Assembly (NCBI RefSeq): GCF_038019025.1
Contig: NZ_CP150496.1
Span: 2,124,001 to 2,188,000 of the forward strand
DNA length: 64,000 bases
Source: Polaribacter marinaquae
GTDB lineage: Bacteria > Bacteroidota > Bacteroidia > Flavobacteriales > Flavobacteriaceae
Direction: 5' to 3'
In this document: piece after piece, positions 42,398-51,200 of the stretch
Position numbering within the stretch: the first letter of the stretch is position 1
Layout of the letters: every line of letters begins with the position of its first letter
Notes under the pieces: generated by a model
What the model saw: the letters and a program-made list of their open reading frames with translations, nothing else
The model's database searches: none
What the model was told of the DNA's origin: nothing
Program-made: the position numbers and the translations under genes

Positions 42398-43027
42398 TTA
42401 TAACATAGTAACTTTACCTGTTTCTAAAGAGTAAATACCTCCTAATATTTTAATTTCACCATTTTCTTCCATATCTTTTAAAATAGGACTTTTTTCTCTA
42501 ATTCTTTCTACCGTTAAAAGTACATTGTTCTCTACCGTTTTAGCTACAAACTCTGGGTTGCTTGAGTTTGCTTCACCTTCAACTTCTTCTGATGATTTTT
42601 TTACAGCTGGCATAATATTGTTTAACATAGCAGTTATGTTACCAAGCTCTACACCATCACAAGCTGCTTTTACAGCACCACAACTTTGGTGTCCTAAAAC
42701 TAATACAACTTTACTTCCAGCAACTGCACAAGAATATTCTAAACTTCCTAATATGTCTGTATTTTCGAAGTTTCCTGCCACTCTAGAAACAAAAATGTCT
42801 CCAATTGTTTGATCAAAAACTTGTTCTACGGGTACTCTAGAATCTATACAAGATAATACAACAGCTTTTGGGTATTGACCACCCACAGTTTCTTTTACCA
42901 AAGATTTGTAATCTACAGCTTCTAAAGAGTTGTTCATAAACCTTTTGTTTCCGTCTAAAAGATTGTTTAAAACATCATCTGGTGTTAATGCATCTTGTGC
43001 TACTTTATTTATTGCTAATTTTCTCAT
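42398..43027 (-). CDS. Beta-carbonic anhydrase
   Basis: 209 aa. Zinc ligands of the beta class: C60-I-D62-S-R64 (VLSCIDSRVPVEQVF) and H113-X2-C116 (VLGHQSCGAVKAAC), with the Asp-Arg dyad. No signal peptide, so it is cytoplasmic and interconverts CO2 and bicarbonate. It is the last gene of an operon with two SulP transporters (12-bp gap to the nearest), so it probably handles imported bicarbonate for carboxylases. Confidence 0.95.
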   Translation of the reverse strand: MRKLAINKVAQDALTPDDVLNNLLDGNKRFMNNSLEAVDYKSLVKETVGGQYPKAVVLSCIDSRVPVEQVFDQTIGDIFVSRVAGNFENTDILGSLEYSCAVAGSKVVLVLGHQSCGAVKAACDGVELGNITAMLNNIMPAVKKSSEEVEGEANSSNPEFVAKTVENNVLLTVERIREKSPILKDMEENGEIKILGGIYSLETGKVTML

Positions 43028-43039
43028 TTTTTTAATTTT

Positions 43040-44902
43040 TTAAAATTCGTCTTTAATATTTTCTTTAACCCATAAAACACAAGTATCAAAGTTTTTAAAA
43101 ATGTGTTTTAAAGGGATAAAATCGGGTATGATGTCTATTCTTTCCATCATATATCTTGGTTGCTCTAATAAATCTACAAACAAGACTTCTATATTTCTTT
43201 TCTTTAAATCTAACAGCATATCTTCCATCGCATATAAACCAGATTGGTCTAAATATTGCATTTTGCCTAAACGCATAATAACGGTTTTGGCAGTTTCTGG
43301 TATTTGTTGCGACAATGCTTGAAACTCGCTAGTAGAACCAAAAAACAAAGGTCCTTTTAGGTGTTTGATAAATACTTCTTCTTTTAAATTTTCTGGAAAA
43401 TTAATCTCATCAGACCAAACTTCTTCTTTTAAAGATTTTACGTCGGATCTTTTCGCAGTTAAATCTCCAATTTTTTTCATGAACATTAAAGAGGCGATTA
43501 CCAAACCAATCCCTACGGCATAAACCAAGTTCCAGAAAGTAGATAGTAGTAAAACCACCATCATAATTAATACTTCAGAACTCAATTTTATCGGACCTAT
43601 TTTTATGTCCTTTGGTAAGTGTGGTATTGCTTTTAAACCTTTATAATCCATCACACCAATTCCTACAGTAATTAAAATTCCGGCTAATACTCCTGCAGGT
43701 ATTTTAGAAGCTATAGGTCCTAAACCTAACATAATTACAAGTAACATAATACCTGCAATCATACCAGAAATTTTAGTTTTTCCACCGGCATTAATATTTA
43801 CTACAGTTCTAATTGTTGCACCAGCACCCGGAATTCCACCAAAAATAGCAGCAATTGTATTACCAATACCTTGCCCAACAAGTTCTTTATTGGGTTTGTG
43901 TTTGGTTTTTGTCATGTTATCTGCTACAACACTGGTTAACAAAGAATCTATAGCACCTAATAATGATAAGGTAAGCGCTGTAAATATGTAAGGTGTTACG
44001 TTGGTTAAACTAAAATCTGTAAAGATTTCCCATTTCGGAATTGGAATTCCGCTTGGTATTTCTTGAATAGTTCTATAATCTAAATTAAAACCAACCGCTA
44101 TACCAGACATTACAATTAAAGCAACAAGTGTACTTGGTATTTTTAATGTAATTCTCTTAAAACCATATATAATTACAATGGTTCCTAAAGCCAACAACAA
44201 CTCTAACAAATTGATGTTTTTTAGTGCTCTTGGTAAAACTTTTAAAGCACCTAATGCACCAGAAGCTTCTTTTGCTGCCAATGTTTTAGACTCTCTAGTA
44301 ACATCTTCTAAACTGATGTTTTGCGCATTATTAATAGTTTCTTTAAAATTATCTAAAACTAATGTGCCTTCACCAACTTGTTCTTTTAAAATGTTTTCTA
44401 AAATTATTTCTTGAGCTTCGGGTTTAAATGTATTTACAAACTCTACATCTTCCTTTGGATAATAACCAACAGAAGGAAGTATTTGAGTAAGTAAAATAAT
44501 AACCCCAATTGCTGTCATAAAACCAGATACAACAGGATAGGGTATGTACCTAATGTATTTACCCAAACCTACAACACCTAAAATAATTTGAAACAAACCA
44601 GCTAAAATAAACACCGTTAAAATAGCGGGCATTGCCTTTGTAATATCACCATCGTTTGCCGCAATAATACCAGCAATAACTACCATACTTACGGCTGTCA
44701 TTGGAGCTGTTGGGCCAGATATTTGTGTATTTGTACCACCAAATAAAGCAGCAAAAAAACTAATAAAAATTGCACCATACAATCCTGCACTTGGTCCTAA
44801 ACCAGATGAAACTCCAAAAGCTAAAGCTAAAGGTAGTGCAACAATACCAGCTGTAATTCCGCCAAAAAGATCTCCTTTTATGTTAGAAAATATGTTTTTC
44901 AT
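43040..44902 (-). CDS. SulP-family anion transporter with STAS domain (putative bicarbonate transporter)
   Basis: 620 aa. SulP/SLC26 membrane core (~1-490) starting DLFGGITAGIVALPLALAFG, with GLYGAIFISFFAALFGGTNT and GQGIGNTIAAIFGGIPGAGA. A ~65-residue soluble insertion lies near 150-215 between helices. The cytoplasmic C-terminal STAS domain (~510-615) has VIMRLGKMQYLDQSGLYAME. The substrate could be sulfate or bicarbonate; the adjacent carbonic anhydrase favours bicarbonate. Second SulP of the operon. Confidence 0.88.
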   Translation of the reverse strand: MKNIFSNIKGDLFGGITAGIVALPLALAFGVSSGLGPSAGLYGAIFISFFAALFGGTNTQISGPTAPMTAVSMVVIAGIIAANDGDITKAMPAILTVFILAGLFQIILGVVGLGKYIRYIPYPVVSGFMTAIGVIILLTQILPSVGYYPKEDVEFVNTFKPEAQEIILENILKEQVGEGTLVLDNFKETINNAQNISLEDVTRESKTLAAKEASGALGALKVLPRALKNINLLELLLALGTIVIIYGFKRITLKIPSTLVALIVMSGIAVGFNLDYRTIQEIPSGIPIPKWEIFTDFSLTNVTPYIFTALTLSLLGAIDSLLTSVVADNMTKTKHKPNKELVGQGIGNTIAAIFGGIPGAGATIRTVVNINAGGKTKISGMIAGIMLLVIMLGLGPIASKIPAGVLAGILITVGIGVMDYKGLKAIPHLPKDIKIGPIKLSSEVLIMMVVLLLSTFWNLVYAVGIGLVIASLMFMKKIGDLTAKRSDVKSLKEEVWSDEINFPENLKEEVFIKHLKGPLFFGSTSEFQALSQQIPETAKTVIMRLGKMQYLDQSGLYAMEDMLLDLKKRNIEVLFVDLLEQPRYMMERIDIIPDFIPLKHIFKNFDTCVLWVKENIKDEF

Positions 44903-44960
44903 TGGTTTATTCTTTTAAATTCTATATTTATCAATTCGTTTAAACTTTACTTTCTCGCGG

Positions 44961-45746
44961 TTATATTTTATTAGTAATTAGCAGAGAACAGTTTAAGTTT
45001 TTAGCAATTGAACTTACTTTAGAATTAATTTCTAGCGTTTTATTTTTGTTTCTATTTAAAAACAACAATTGCAAAGATGAATTACTTACGTAGTTATTTA
45101 CACTTGCAATTATATTTGATTTTTGGGTTAACACAACTTTTTCGATGTTGCTAATTTTACTGTTTAAAGAATCTGAAGTAGCGCTTGTTTGCAAAAGTTT
45201 TATCGGTTTTTTAGAAAATGCAACCAATTGTTCTTTAATACGATTGTTTTCTAAATCAATAGTATCAATAAAACCAATATCTAGTTTGTCATTTGCTGCT
45301 AGGATTTTGTCTTCCGAAGAAATCATAATAGCGCCATCAAATTCTTTTAAGATAAACGCTGTTAATTTATCTCCAAGAAAAGACATTGTTTTAGATTTAC
45401 TTTTACCAAGTACAATTACACTTGGCTTAACTGCAGCTATTTGTTTGCTAACATTTTCTTTTAAATTACCAAATGCAACGTTATGTTTAATATGAACATC
45501 ATCATCATCTATAGCTACTTTATTAATAATAGTTTTTAGGCTATTGTCTGTAGCTATAAATGTTTGATTTATAGATCGCATTGCAGATAACTGACTCTCT
45601 TTTGAAACAACTTCTGTTGCTTTTTTTACACAAAAAAGAGATACATCAGCATTTATAATTCTTGCTAAATTAGTTGCATTGGTAACAATAGCTTCTGTAG
45701 CAGAATTTAAATCTGATAGTACAAGAATTTTATGTTTTTCTGACAT
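44961..45746 (-). CDS. UspA-like protein linked to SulP transporters
   Basis: 261 aa, soluble. The first ~140 residues follow the universal stress protein fold (KILVLSDLNSATEAIVTNAT, INADVSLFCVKKATE, VKPSVIVLGKSKSKTMSFLG); the second half is a diverged repeat of it (LDIGFIDTIDLENNRIKEQL, LQLLFLNRNKNKTLEINS). It is encoded between two SulP genes (12 and 58 bp gaps), implying a regulatory or cytosolic-partner role in anion uptake. A canonical UspA ATP-binding glycine motif is not clear. Confidence 0.75.
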   Translation of the reverse strand: MSEKHKILVLSDLNSATEAIVTNATNLARIINADVSLFCVKKATEVVSKESQLSAMRSINQTFIATDNSLKTIINKVAIDDDDVHIKHNVAFGNLKENVSKQIAAVKPSVIVLGKSKSKTMSFLGDKLTAFILKEFDGAIMISSEDKILAANDKLDIGFIDTIDLENNRIKEQLVAFSKKPIKLLQTSATSDSLNSKISNIEKVVLTQKSNIIASVNNYVSNSSLQLLFLNRNKNKTLEINSKVSSIAKNLNCSLLITNKI

Positions 45747-45758
45747 GGATCTAATGTT

Positions 45759-47342
45759 TTAGGCTGTTTTTTTAGGTCTTAAATTAAAAAACTCAATATA
45801 ACTTGGTGGGTTTTCTACAATTCCTCTTTCAGAAATTAATTGTATATCGATATTTCTTTCTTTAGCTTTAAAAGCAAAATCTTCTAAAATTTCGATAATA
45901 TCATTATCTAAATACCTTGTTTTACGAACATCAATTTCTAAGTACGTATTTTCTGGTAAGCTATCTAACTCTTTTAAAATTGCTCCTTTGTTAAAAAACG
46001 TAACTTCTTCTGCTAGTGTCATTTTAATTCTGTTTTTACCATTGCTTTTATCTTCAATGTGTAAAAAGTGAGAATTTTGAAAACTTTTGATTAAAATTAC
46101 TACAATACCTACAGCTAAACCTAAAGCAATACCTACAAGTAAATCTGTAAATACAATACCTACTACAGTTACTGTAAATGGCAACCATTGTTTCCATCCT
46201 AACTTAACCATTTCTTTAAAAACCGATGGTTTTGCTAGCTTGTAACCAACAATTAATAATACAGCAGCTAATACAGATAACGGAATTTTATTTAATAAAG
46301 TAGGAATTAAAAGTACCGAGATTAATAATAAAAAACCATGAATAATTGCAGATAACTTTGTTCTACCACCAGATTGTATGTTTGCAGAACTTCTAACAAT
46401 TACTTGTGTAATTGGTAAACCACCAATTAGACCAGATACAATATTACCAGTACCTTGCGCTAATAACTCTCTGTTTGTTGGTGTTACATTTTTATGAGGA
46501 TCTAATTTATCTGTAGCTTCTACACATAATAAGGTTTCTAAACTTGCCACTAAAGCAATAGTAAAACCTGTAACCCAAACCTGCGGATTAGAAAGTGCAC
46601 TAAAATTAGGAAAACTAAACTGTCCTAAGAAAGAATCGATACTATCTGGTACAGGTACACTTACTAAATGTTCTGAATTGATTCCGTATTTAGAGTTTTC
46701 ACTAGTTACAAAATAATAAACAATACCAGCAACTACTGCTACTAATGGGCCTTGAATAATTTGAAAAAACTTACCTTTTTTAGATAAAACATTGCTCCAA
46801 AGTATTAAAATAGCCAATCCAATAATACCAATAATTGTAGAACCTAAACTAATGTTATTTATAGAATTTATAATTTCTGAAAATGTATTTTGACCATCTA
46901 CTTGAAAGAATGCAAAGTCACCTTCTGGATCTGCATCATAGCCAAAAAAGTGTGGTATTTGTTTTAGTATAATGATAATACCAATACCAGTTAACATACC
47001 TTTAATTACTGATGAAGGAAAATAATAACCAATAATTCCTGCCTTTAAAAAACCAAAAATTAACTGAATTACACCACCTAAAACTACAGCAACTAAAAAG
47101 TTTTCATAACCTCCTAAAGTTCCTATGGCAGTTAAAACAATTGCAGCTAAACCTGCAGCCGGACCACTTACCCCGATTTTAGAACCACTTAAACCACCTA
47201 CAATAATACCACCAATAATACCAGCAATTAAACCAGAAAATAAAGGAGCACCACTTGCCAATGCAATACCTAAACATAATGGTAATGCTACGAAAAACAC
47301 AACTATACTAGCAGGAATATCGTTTTTAATATATTTAAACAT
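45759..47342 (-). CDS. SulP-family anion transporter with STAS domain (putative bicarbonate transporter)
   Basis: 527 aa. SulP core starting FKYIKNDIPASIVVFFVALP and LCLGIALASGAPLFSGLIAG, with AQGTGNIVSGLIGGLPITQV. A shorter C-terminal region (~430-520) has the STAS-like stretch LEIDVRKTRYLDNDIIEILE. It differs strongly from the 620-aa SulP of the same operon, lacking its long insertion, so the two are not recent duplicates. First gene of the operon (SulP, Usp-like, SulP, carbonic anhydrase). Confidence 0.88.
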   Translation of the reverse strand: MFKYIKNDIPASIVVFFVALPLCLGIALASGAPLFSGLIAGIIGGIIVGGLSGSKIGVSGPAAGLAAIVLTAIGTLGGYENFLVAVVLGGVIQLIFGFLKAGIIGYYFPSSVIKGMLTGIGIIIILKQIPHFFGYDADPEGDFAFFQVDGQNTFSEIINSINNISLGSTIIGIIGLAILILWSNVLSKKGKFFQIIQGPLVAVVAGIVYYFVTSENSKYGINSEHLVSVPVPDSIDSFLGQFSFPNFSALSNPQVWVTGFTIALVASLETLLCVEATDKLDPHKNVTPTNRELLAQGTGNIVSGLIGGLPITQVIVRSSANIQSGGRTKLSAIIHGFLLLISVLLIPTLLNKIPLSVLAAVLLIVGYKLAKPSVFKEMVKLGWKQWLPFTVTVVGIVFTDLLVGIALGLAVGIVVILIKSFQNSHFLHIEDKSNGKNRIKMTLAEEVTFFNKGAILKELDSLPENTYLEIDVRKTRYLDNDIIEILEDFAFKAKERNIDIQLISERGIVENPPSYIEFFNLRPKKTA

Positions 47343-47356
47343 ATATAAATATTTTA

Positions 47357-47378
47357 TTCTTTACTCTTTTTAGAATAA
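47357..47378. promoter_or_regulatory. Palindrome upstream of the SulP operon
   Basis: CTTTACTCT (47357-47365) and AGAATAAAG (47370-47378) are inverted with a TTTT spacer; one position gives a U-G pair in minus-strand RNA. It lies 15-36 bp upstream of the first SulP start codon, so it could be an operator or a 5' leader hairpin. On the + strand T residues follow, but no + strand gene precedes it. Confidence 0.35.
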
Positions 47379-47426
47379 AGTTTTTAATTAAATTTAATAA
47401 TAGATTTTTACTTGTACTTCGAGAAA

Positions 47427-47723
47427 TTAAAGTACAAATTCTGGTGGTTGGGTAATAATTTTTGGATAAGGAGAAACGTAACTTTTAGAAGTAAATTGTA
47501 CGATTCTTTTTTTCTGAATTTTAGTAAAAGAAATACTTGAGTTTGAATTTACATTCACTTTTAATTCTTTTACCGGATTTTTCCAGCTATTTTCTTCCTC
47601 TTCTTCACTCAAGTTTAAGTAAATTGAAATATCTTGATTTTTGTCTACCAGTGTAATTATTGTTGGTGCAGATATTAGCCCCACAAATAGAAAGGTAAAA
47701 AAAATGGCAATCTTAATTTTCAA
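47427..47723 (-). CDS. Small exported or membrane protein of unknown function
   Basis: 98 aa. An N-terminal hydrophobic segment (IAIFFTFLFVGLISAPTIIT) acts as a signal or anchor, followed by an acidic patch (LSEEEEENSW) and a basic, Ser/Asn-rich tail ending SPYPKIITQPPEFVL. No family recognised. It lies downstream of the Bat operon (36 bp after batE) on the same strand and may be its last gene. Confidence 0.65.
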   Translation of the reverse strand: MKIKIAIFFTFLFVGLISAPTIITLVDKNQDISIYLNLSEEEEENSWKNPVKELKVNVNSNSSISFTKIQKKRIVQFTSKSYVSPYPKIITQPPEFVL

Positions 47724-47759
47724 ATTATCTTAAATTTTGTTGTAAAGGTGTAAGTTGGT

Positions 47760-48518
47760 TTAGTTATTATCTAACATTTTTATTTCATCAGAAATTATCC
47801 AACCTATCTTCCCGTCTGCTAATTTAATCTTTTTCCAATTATCTACCGCATCTAAAACAATTACTTTTGTACCCTCGTGTAAAGTAAAAACTTCTTCTGA
47901 GTTTAAAGTAGGTGCATTTCTAACTTCTGTTTTGGCTGCAAATACAATGGCTTTTTTTGTGTTTTTAGAAAAATTATATTGATTATAGGTAATGCTAATT
48001 GCTGCAACAAATAATATAAAACTAATAATAGCTAATGTAAAAAAGAATCTTTTTTTAGTTGGAGTATAAGCAAAATAGAACAATAAAAACAAGACTGCGC
48101 TTAACAACACAAATACAATTGTTACAACAGCCCATTCATTATAAGACAACTTTTGAAGGTAATTTGCATTAAATTTTTGTAAAAAAGTTTTTGGTACTTC
48201 TTCGATATTATCTAAAGCTAAACGTTTTGCAAAAACCAGATTGTTTTTTACATCTTGGTTTAAAGGGTTTAATTGTAAGGCCTTTTCATAGTAAAATATT
48301 GAAGGCCCAACTTTATTAAGTTTATAATAAGAATTTCCTAAATTATAAAATAACTCATCAGAAATAGCATCTTGTTCTAATATTTGTTTATAACTTTCTA
48401 TTGCTTTATCGTAGTTGCCGTTTCTATATAATTCGTTTGCAGAATTAAATAAGCTATCAATATTCTGTGCTGCTAAACTGTTTGCAATTAGCAACAATAA
48501 AAATAAAAATTTCTTCAT
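47760..48518 (-). CDS. batE: BatE: TPR and SH3-like domain protein
   Basis: 252 aa. Signal peptide (MKKFLFLLLLIANSLAAQN), two to three TPR repeats (~20-100; AIESYKQILEQDAISDELFY, LGNSYYKLNKVGPSIFYYEK), two membrane helices (~135-155 and ~163-180) and a C-terminal SH3b-like domain (TEVRNAPTLNSEEVFTLHEG, GKIGWIISDEIK). This arrangement is typical of BatE. Its start is one base after the batD stop. Envelope component of the Bat system, linked to stress tolerance in Bacteroides and Leptospira. Confidence 0.88.
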   Translation of the reverse strand: MKKFLFLLLLIANSLAAQNIDSLFNSANELYRNGNYDKAIESYKQILEQDAISDELFYNLGNSYYKLNKVGPSIFYYEKALQLNPLNQDVKNNLVFAKRLALDNIEEVPKTFLQKFNANYLQKLSYNEWAVVTIVFVLLSAVLFLLFYFAYTPTKKRFFFTLAIISFILFVAAISITYNQYNFSKNTKKAIVFAAKTEVRNAPTLNSEEVFTLHEGTKVIVLDAVDNWKKIKLADGKIGWIISDEIKMLDNN

Positions 48519-48519
48519 C

Positions 48520-50292
48520 TTATAACTGTTTATCTAATTGAACAATAACTTCTTTTGCTCTTTCAAACTCTTCTTTCATTTCAGTAGCTGTAAATGGAGT
48601 GTATCTAGCAAAATCAGAACTTTTTAAAACATCAATAAATTTTAAAATAGCATCTTTATCTACACCTTTGTTTTCTAATATTTCTGTTATCTTTTCTTTA
48701 CTAATATCAGAAGTTTCTATTCCTAATTTAGCTTTTAAGTAATTGTGCAAAGCCCTTTCTAAGGCTTCGTAAAAAGCTTCTTTTTTACCTAACTGTTTTT
48801 TAGCTTCAGATAAATATTTTTTAACTAGTTTGTTTGCTTTTCTAGTTTTATTACCAATAACGTCGTTATTTCTTTCTTCTGCTTTTCTAGCTAAAAATAA
48901 AATAATTGGTATTGCTATAAATGGTAAAATTAAAAGAATATAGAACAAGGTAGACTTAAAAAAGTCTTTTTGTAGAGTTGTAATAAAATCTGTTTTTATT
49001 GCAATGTATCTAAAATTATTACCTGTTGTAACAACATTTTGTTTTCTTACAAGAGTTGTGTCTACAGTTACCAATTCTTTGCCTTCTAAAACATCTACAA
49101 ATAAATCTTCTGTAGCAATAGTTTTGTATTTTTTCTCTTTCGGATTAAAGAAAGAAAACGAAATACTTGGTATTTTATATTTTCCTTTGTATTGAGGAAC
49201 TAAAGTGTAATTATCTGCAATGTAACCAGAAATTCCGTTAGCGCCAACACGTGTGCTTTCTTTGCGTTCTGGCTGATACATTTCTAATTCTGCCGGAGTT
49301 TCTACTTCGGGCAACTCAAATAAGTTTAAATTACCATTACCAGAAACTTTTACTTTTACTTGGCTACTTTCGTTTGCTTTTAATACCTCTTTACTAAGCG
49401 CAACATCAAATTTAAACTGACCAACGGCGCCGTTAAAGTTAGCAGGTTTTCCTTCTAAAGGTAATGCTCTTGGGTTGATGATTTTTTTAGCAGAAGCAAA
49501 TTCTCTTCTAACATTTTTTGTAATTGCGTTTCCAAAGAAATCTGTTCTGCCAGAAGGTACACCAATTACGATATCCATTTTCATGGGATCTATCGAAAGT
49601 TTACCTGTTTTTGTAGGAATTAATAAGGCTTTCTGAAGTACAATATATCTATAATTTTCACCATTGTATTTTCCCATTTTTACAGGAAAACCGTTAATTT
49701 TAATGTTCTGATTCCAGAAACCATTATATTTTGGTGCTTCGGTAACGTTTGTATCGTAAACGCTTACATTTTCACTTACATATAATCTGTATTCTACATA
49801 AACACCTTCGCCAACATAAGGTCTAGATTTAGAAATTTCTGCAACTAGGTGTATGTTTTGTTGTGCAATATAATTTGGGTCGTTAGGGTCTTTTGGAATT
49901 TCTACAGCATCTAAAACAATAATTTTTACAGGATCTGATTTTATTGTTTTTCCATTAAAAGTAACAGATGCGCTTCCTATAGAAAGTTCTCCTTTTCTTT
50001 TTGGCTGAATGATGTATGTATAAGATTGCGAAAATGTAACTTTTCTACCACTTGGTGTAGAACTGATACTTTGGCTAACAGATTGACTTGGCCCACCAAC
50101 AATTTTAAAATTAGTAAAATTAGGAGGAGTAAAATTATCTCCGCCTTGTTTGTCAATAGAAAAAACAACTCTTAAACGCTGATTAACACCTAGTTTGTTT
50201 TTGCTGACTTTCGTTTTTAATGTTGCTTCTTGTGCAACAAAAGAAAAACTTAATAAGCAAATAATTATGGATATGTAAACTTTCGACTTCAT
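48520..50292 (-). CDS. batD: BatD family protein
   Basis: 590 aa. Signal peptide (ISIIICLLSFSFVAQ), then BatD repeats of beta-sandwich type, with NQRLRVVFSIDKQGGDNFTP and KIVGGPSQSVSQSISSTPSG early and a membrane helix near 435-455 (LFYILLILPFIAIPIILFLA). The cytosolic C-terminal region is helical (KLVKKYLSEAKKQLGKKEAF). Size and order match BatD. It lies between batC (24-bp gap) and batE. Confidence 0.9.
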   Translation of the reverse strand: MKSKVYISIIICLLSFSFVAQEATLKTKVSKNKLGVNQRLRVVFSIDKQGGDNFTPPNFTNFKIVGGPSQSVSQSISSTPSGRKVTFSQSYTYIIQPKRKGELSIGSASVTFNGKTIKSDPVKIIVLDAVEIPKDPNDPNYIAQQNIHLVAEISKSRPYVGEGVYVEYRLYVSENVSVYDTNVTEAPKYNGFWNQNIKINGFPVKMGKYNGENYRYIVLQKALLIPTKTGKLSIDPMKMDIVIGVPSGRTDFFGNAITKNVRREFASAKKIINPRALPLEGKPANFNGAVGQFKFDVALSKEVLKANESSQVKVKVSGNGNLNLFELPEVETPAELEMYQPERKESTRVGANGISGYIADNYTLVPQYKGKYKIPSISFSFFNPKEKKYKTIATEDLFVDVLEGKELVTVDTTLVRKQNVVTTGNNFRYIAIKTDFITTLQKDFFKSTLFYILLILPFIAIPIILFLARKAEERNNDVIGNKTRKANKLVKKYLSEAKKQLGKKEAFYEALERALHNYLKAKLGIETSDISKEKITEILENKGVDKDAILKFIDVLKSSDFARYTPFTATEMKEEFERAKEVIVQLDKQL

Positions 50293-50316
50293 CTTCTTTT
50301 TCTGTAAACGGCTAAT

Positions 50317-51135
50317 TTACCAATCTTTTTCTTGTTTTACTTTTTTACCCTTTGCTTTTTTGGCATTCATTTTCTTTTGGGTTTTTTTCTCTTCGTTATT
50401 TAAACTTTCTAGCAATTGTTTAACTTGCTGCGGAGTCATTTTACCCTGTTGTGGTTTTGGTTTTTGCTGATCTTTTTTATTGTCTTTTTTAGGATCTTGC
50501 TTTTTGTCTTTATCCTTGTCACCATCGCCGTCTTTATTCTCGTCTTTTTTATCTTTGTCTTTTTGGTCTTTATTGTCCTCGTTCTTATCTTTATTCTTGT
50601 CGTCTTTATCTTTGTCCTTTTGGTCTTTTTTATCTTTATCCTTGTCTTTGTTTTTGTCGTCTTTATTGTCTTGCTTTTCTTTTTCTAAAAGCTTTTGAGC
50701 AACGGCTAAATTGTAACGAGTTTCATCATCTTTTGGATTATTTCTTAAAGAATTTTTAAAAGCATCTACAGCACCTTGGTAGTTTTTAGACTCCATCATG
50801 GCATTACCAATATTATGGTAAGCTTCTGCTCTTGTAAACTTGTTTGTTGCAGTTTTTGCTGTTAATTCGTATTGAGGAATTGCTTCTTTAAAATTTTTAT
50901 TCTGATAAAAAGCATTGCCTAAATTATAAGTAGCTTTATCGTAATTAGAATTGTTGCCTAATGCTTTTTGATAAGCCACAGAAGCATCTGTAAATTGTTG
51001 TTTGTTATAAAGCTCGTTACCTTGACGTAACATTTTACGTGCAACTCTTTGTTGTGCTACAGTATCTTTTTGCGCTACTATTTCTTTTGTTGAAAATAGC
51101 ATTAAAAAGACAACTACTATGTATGTAAATTTCAT
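50317..51135 (-). CDS. batC: BatC: TPR protein with extreme Lys/Asp-rich tail
   Basis: 272 aa. Signal peptide (FTYIVVVFLMLFSTKEIVAQ), TPR repeats (~30-150; ELYNKQQFTDASVAYQKALG, AYHNIGNAMMESKNYQGAVD), then a low-complexity tail (~155-215) of repeated Lys-Asp blocks and a Lys/Gln-rich C terminus with an MTPQQVKQLLESLNNEEKK helix. Tails like this are common in flavobacterial BatC. The tail is highly charged and probably disordered. Position between batB and batD fits the name. Confidence 0.88.
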   Translation of the reverse strand: MKFTYIVVVFLMLFSTKEIVAQKDTVAQQRVARKMLRQGNELYNKQQFTDASVAYQKALGNNSNYDKATYNLGNAFYQNKNFKEAIPQYELTAKTATNKFTRAEAYHNIGNAMMESKNYQGAVDAFKNSLRNNPKDDETRYNLAVAQKLLEKEKQDNKDDKNKDKDKDKKDQKDKDKDDKNKDKNEDNKDQKDKDKKDENKDGDGDKDKDKKQDPKKDNKKDQQKPKPQQGKMTPQQVKQLLESLNNEEKKTQKKMNAKKAKGKKVKQEKDW

Positions 51136-51200
51136 TATCTGTTTTGTTTTTTACTTCAAAATACTTGGTTATAATAAGTATTAATAGAAGCTGTGTTCTA

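Noticed and set aside
42525..42812. Plus-strand 95-aa frame opposite the carbonic anhydrase gene
   Set aside because: It is an antisense shadow; the minus-strand enzyme has complete zinc-ligand motifs and normal length.
50416..50698. Plus-strand open frames rich in Phe/Leu/Val or Ser/Leu opposite batC
   Set aside because: They are antisense readings of the Lys/Asp repeat tail; composition is an artefact of the low-complexity codons.
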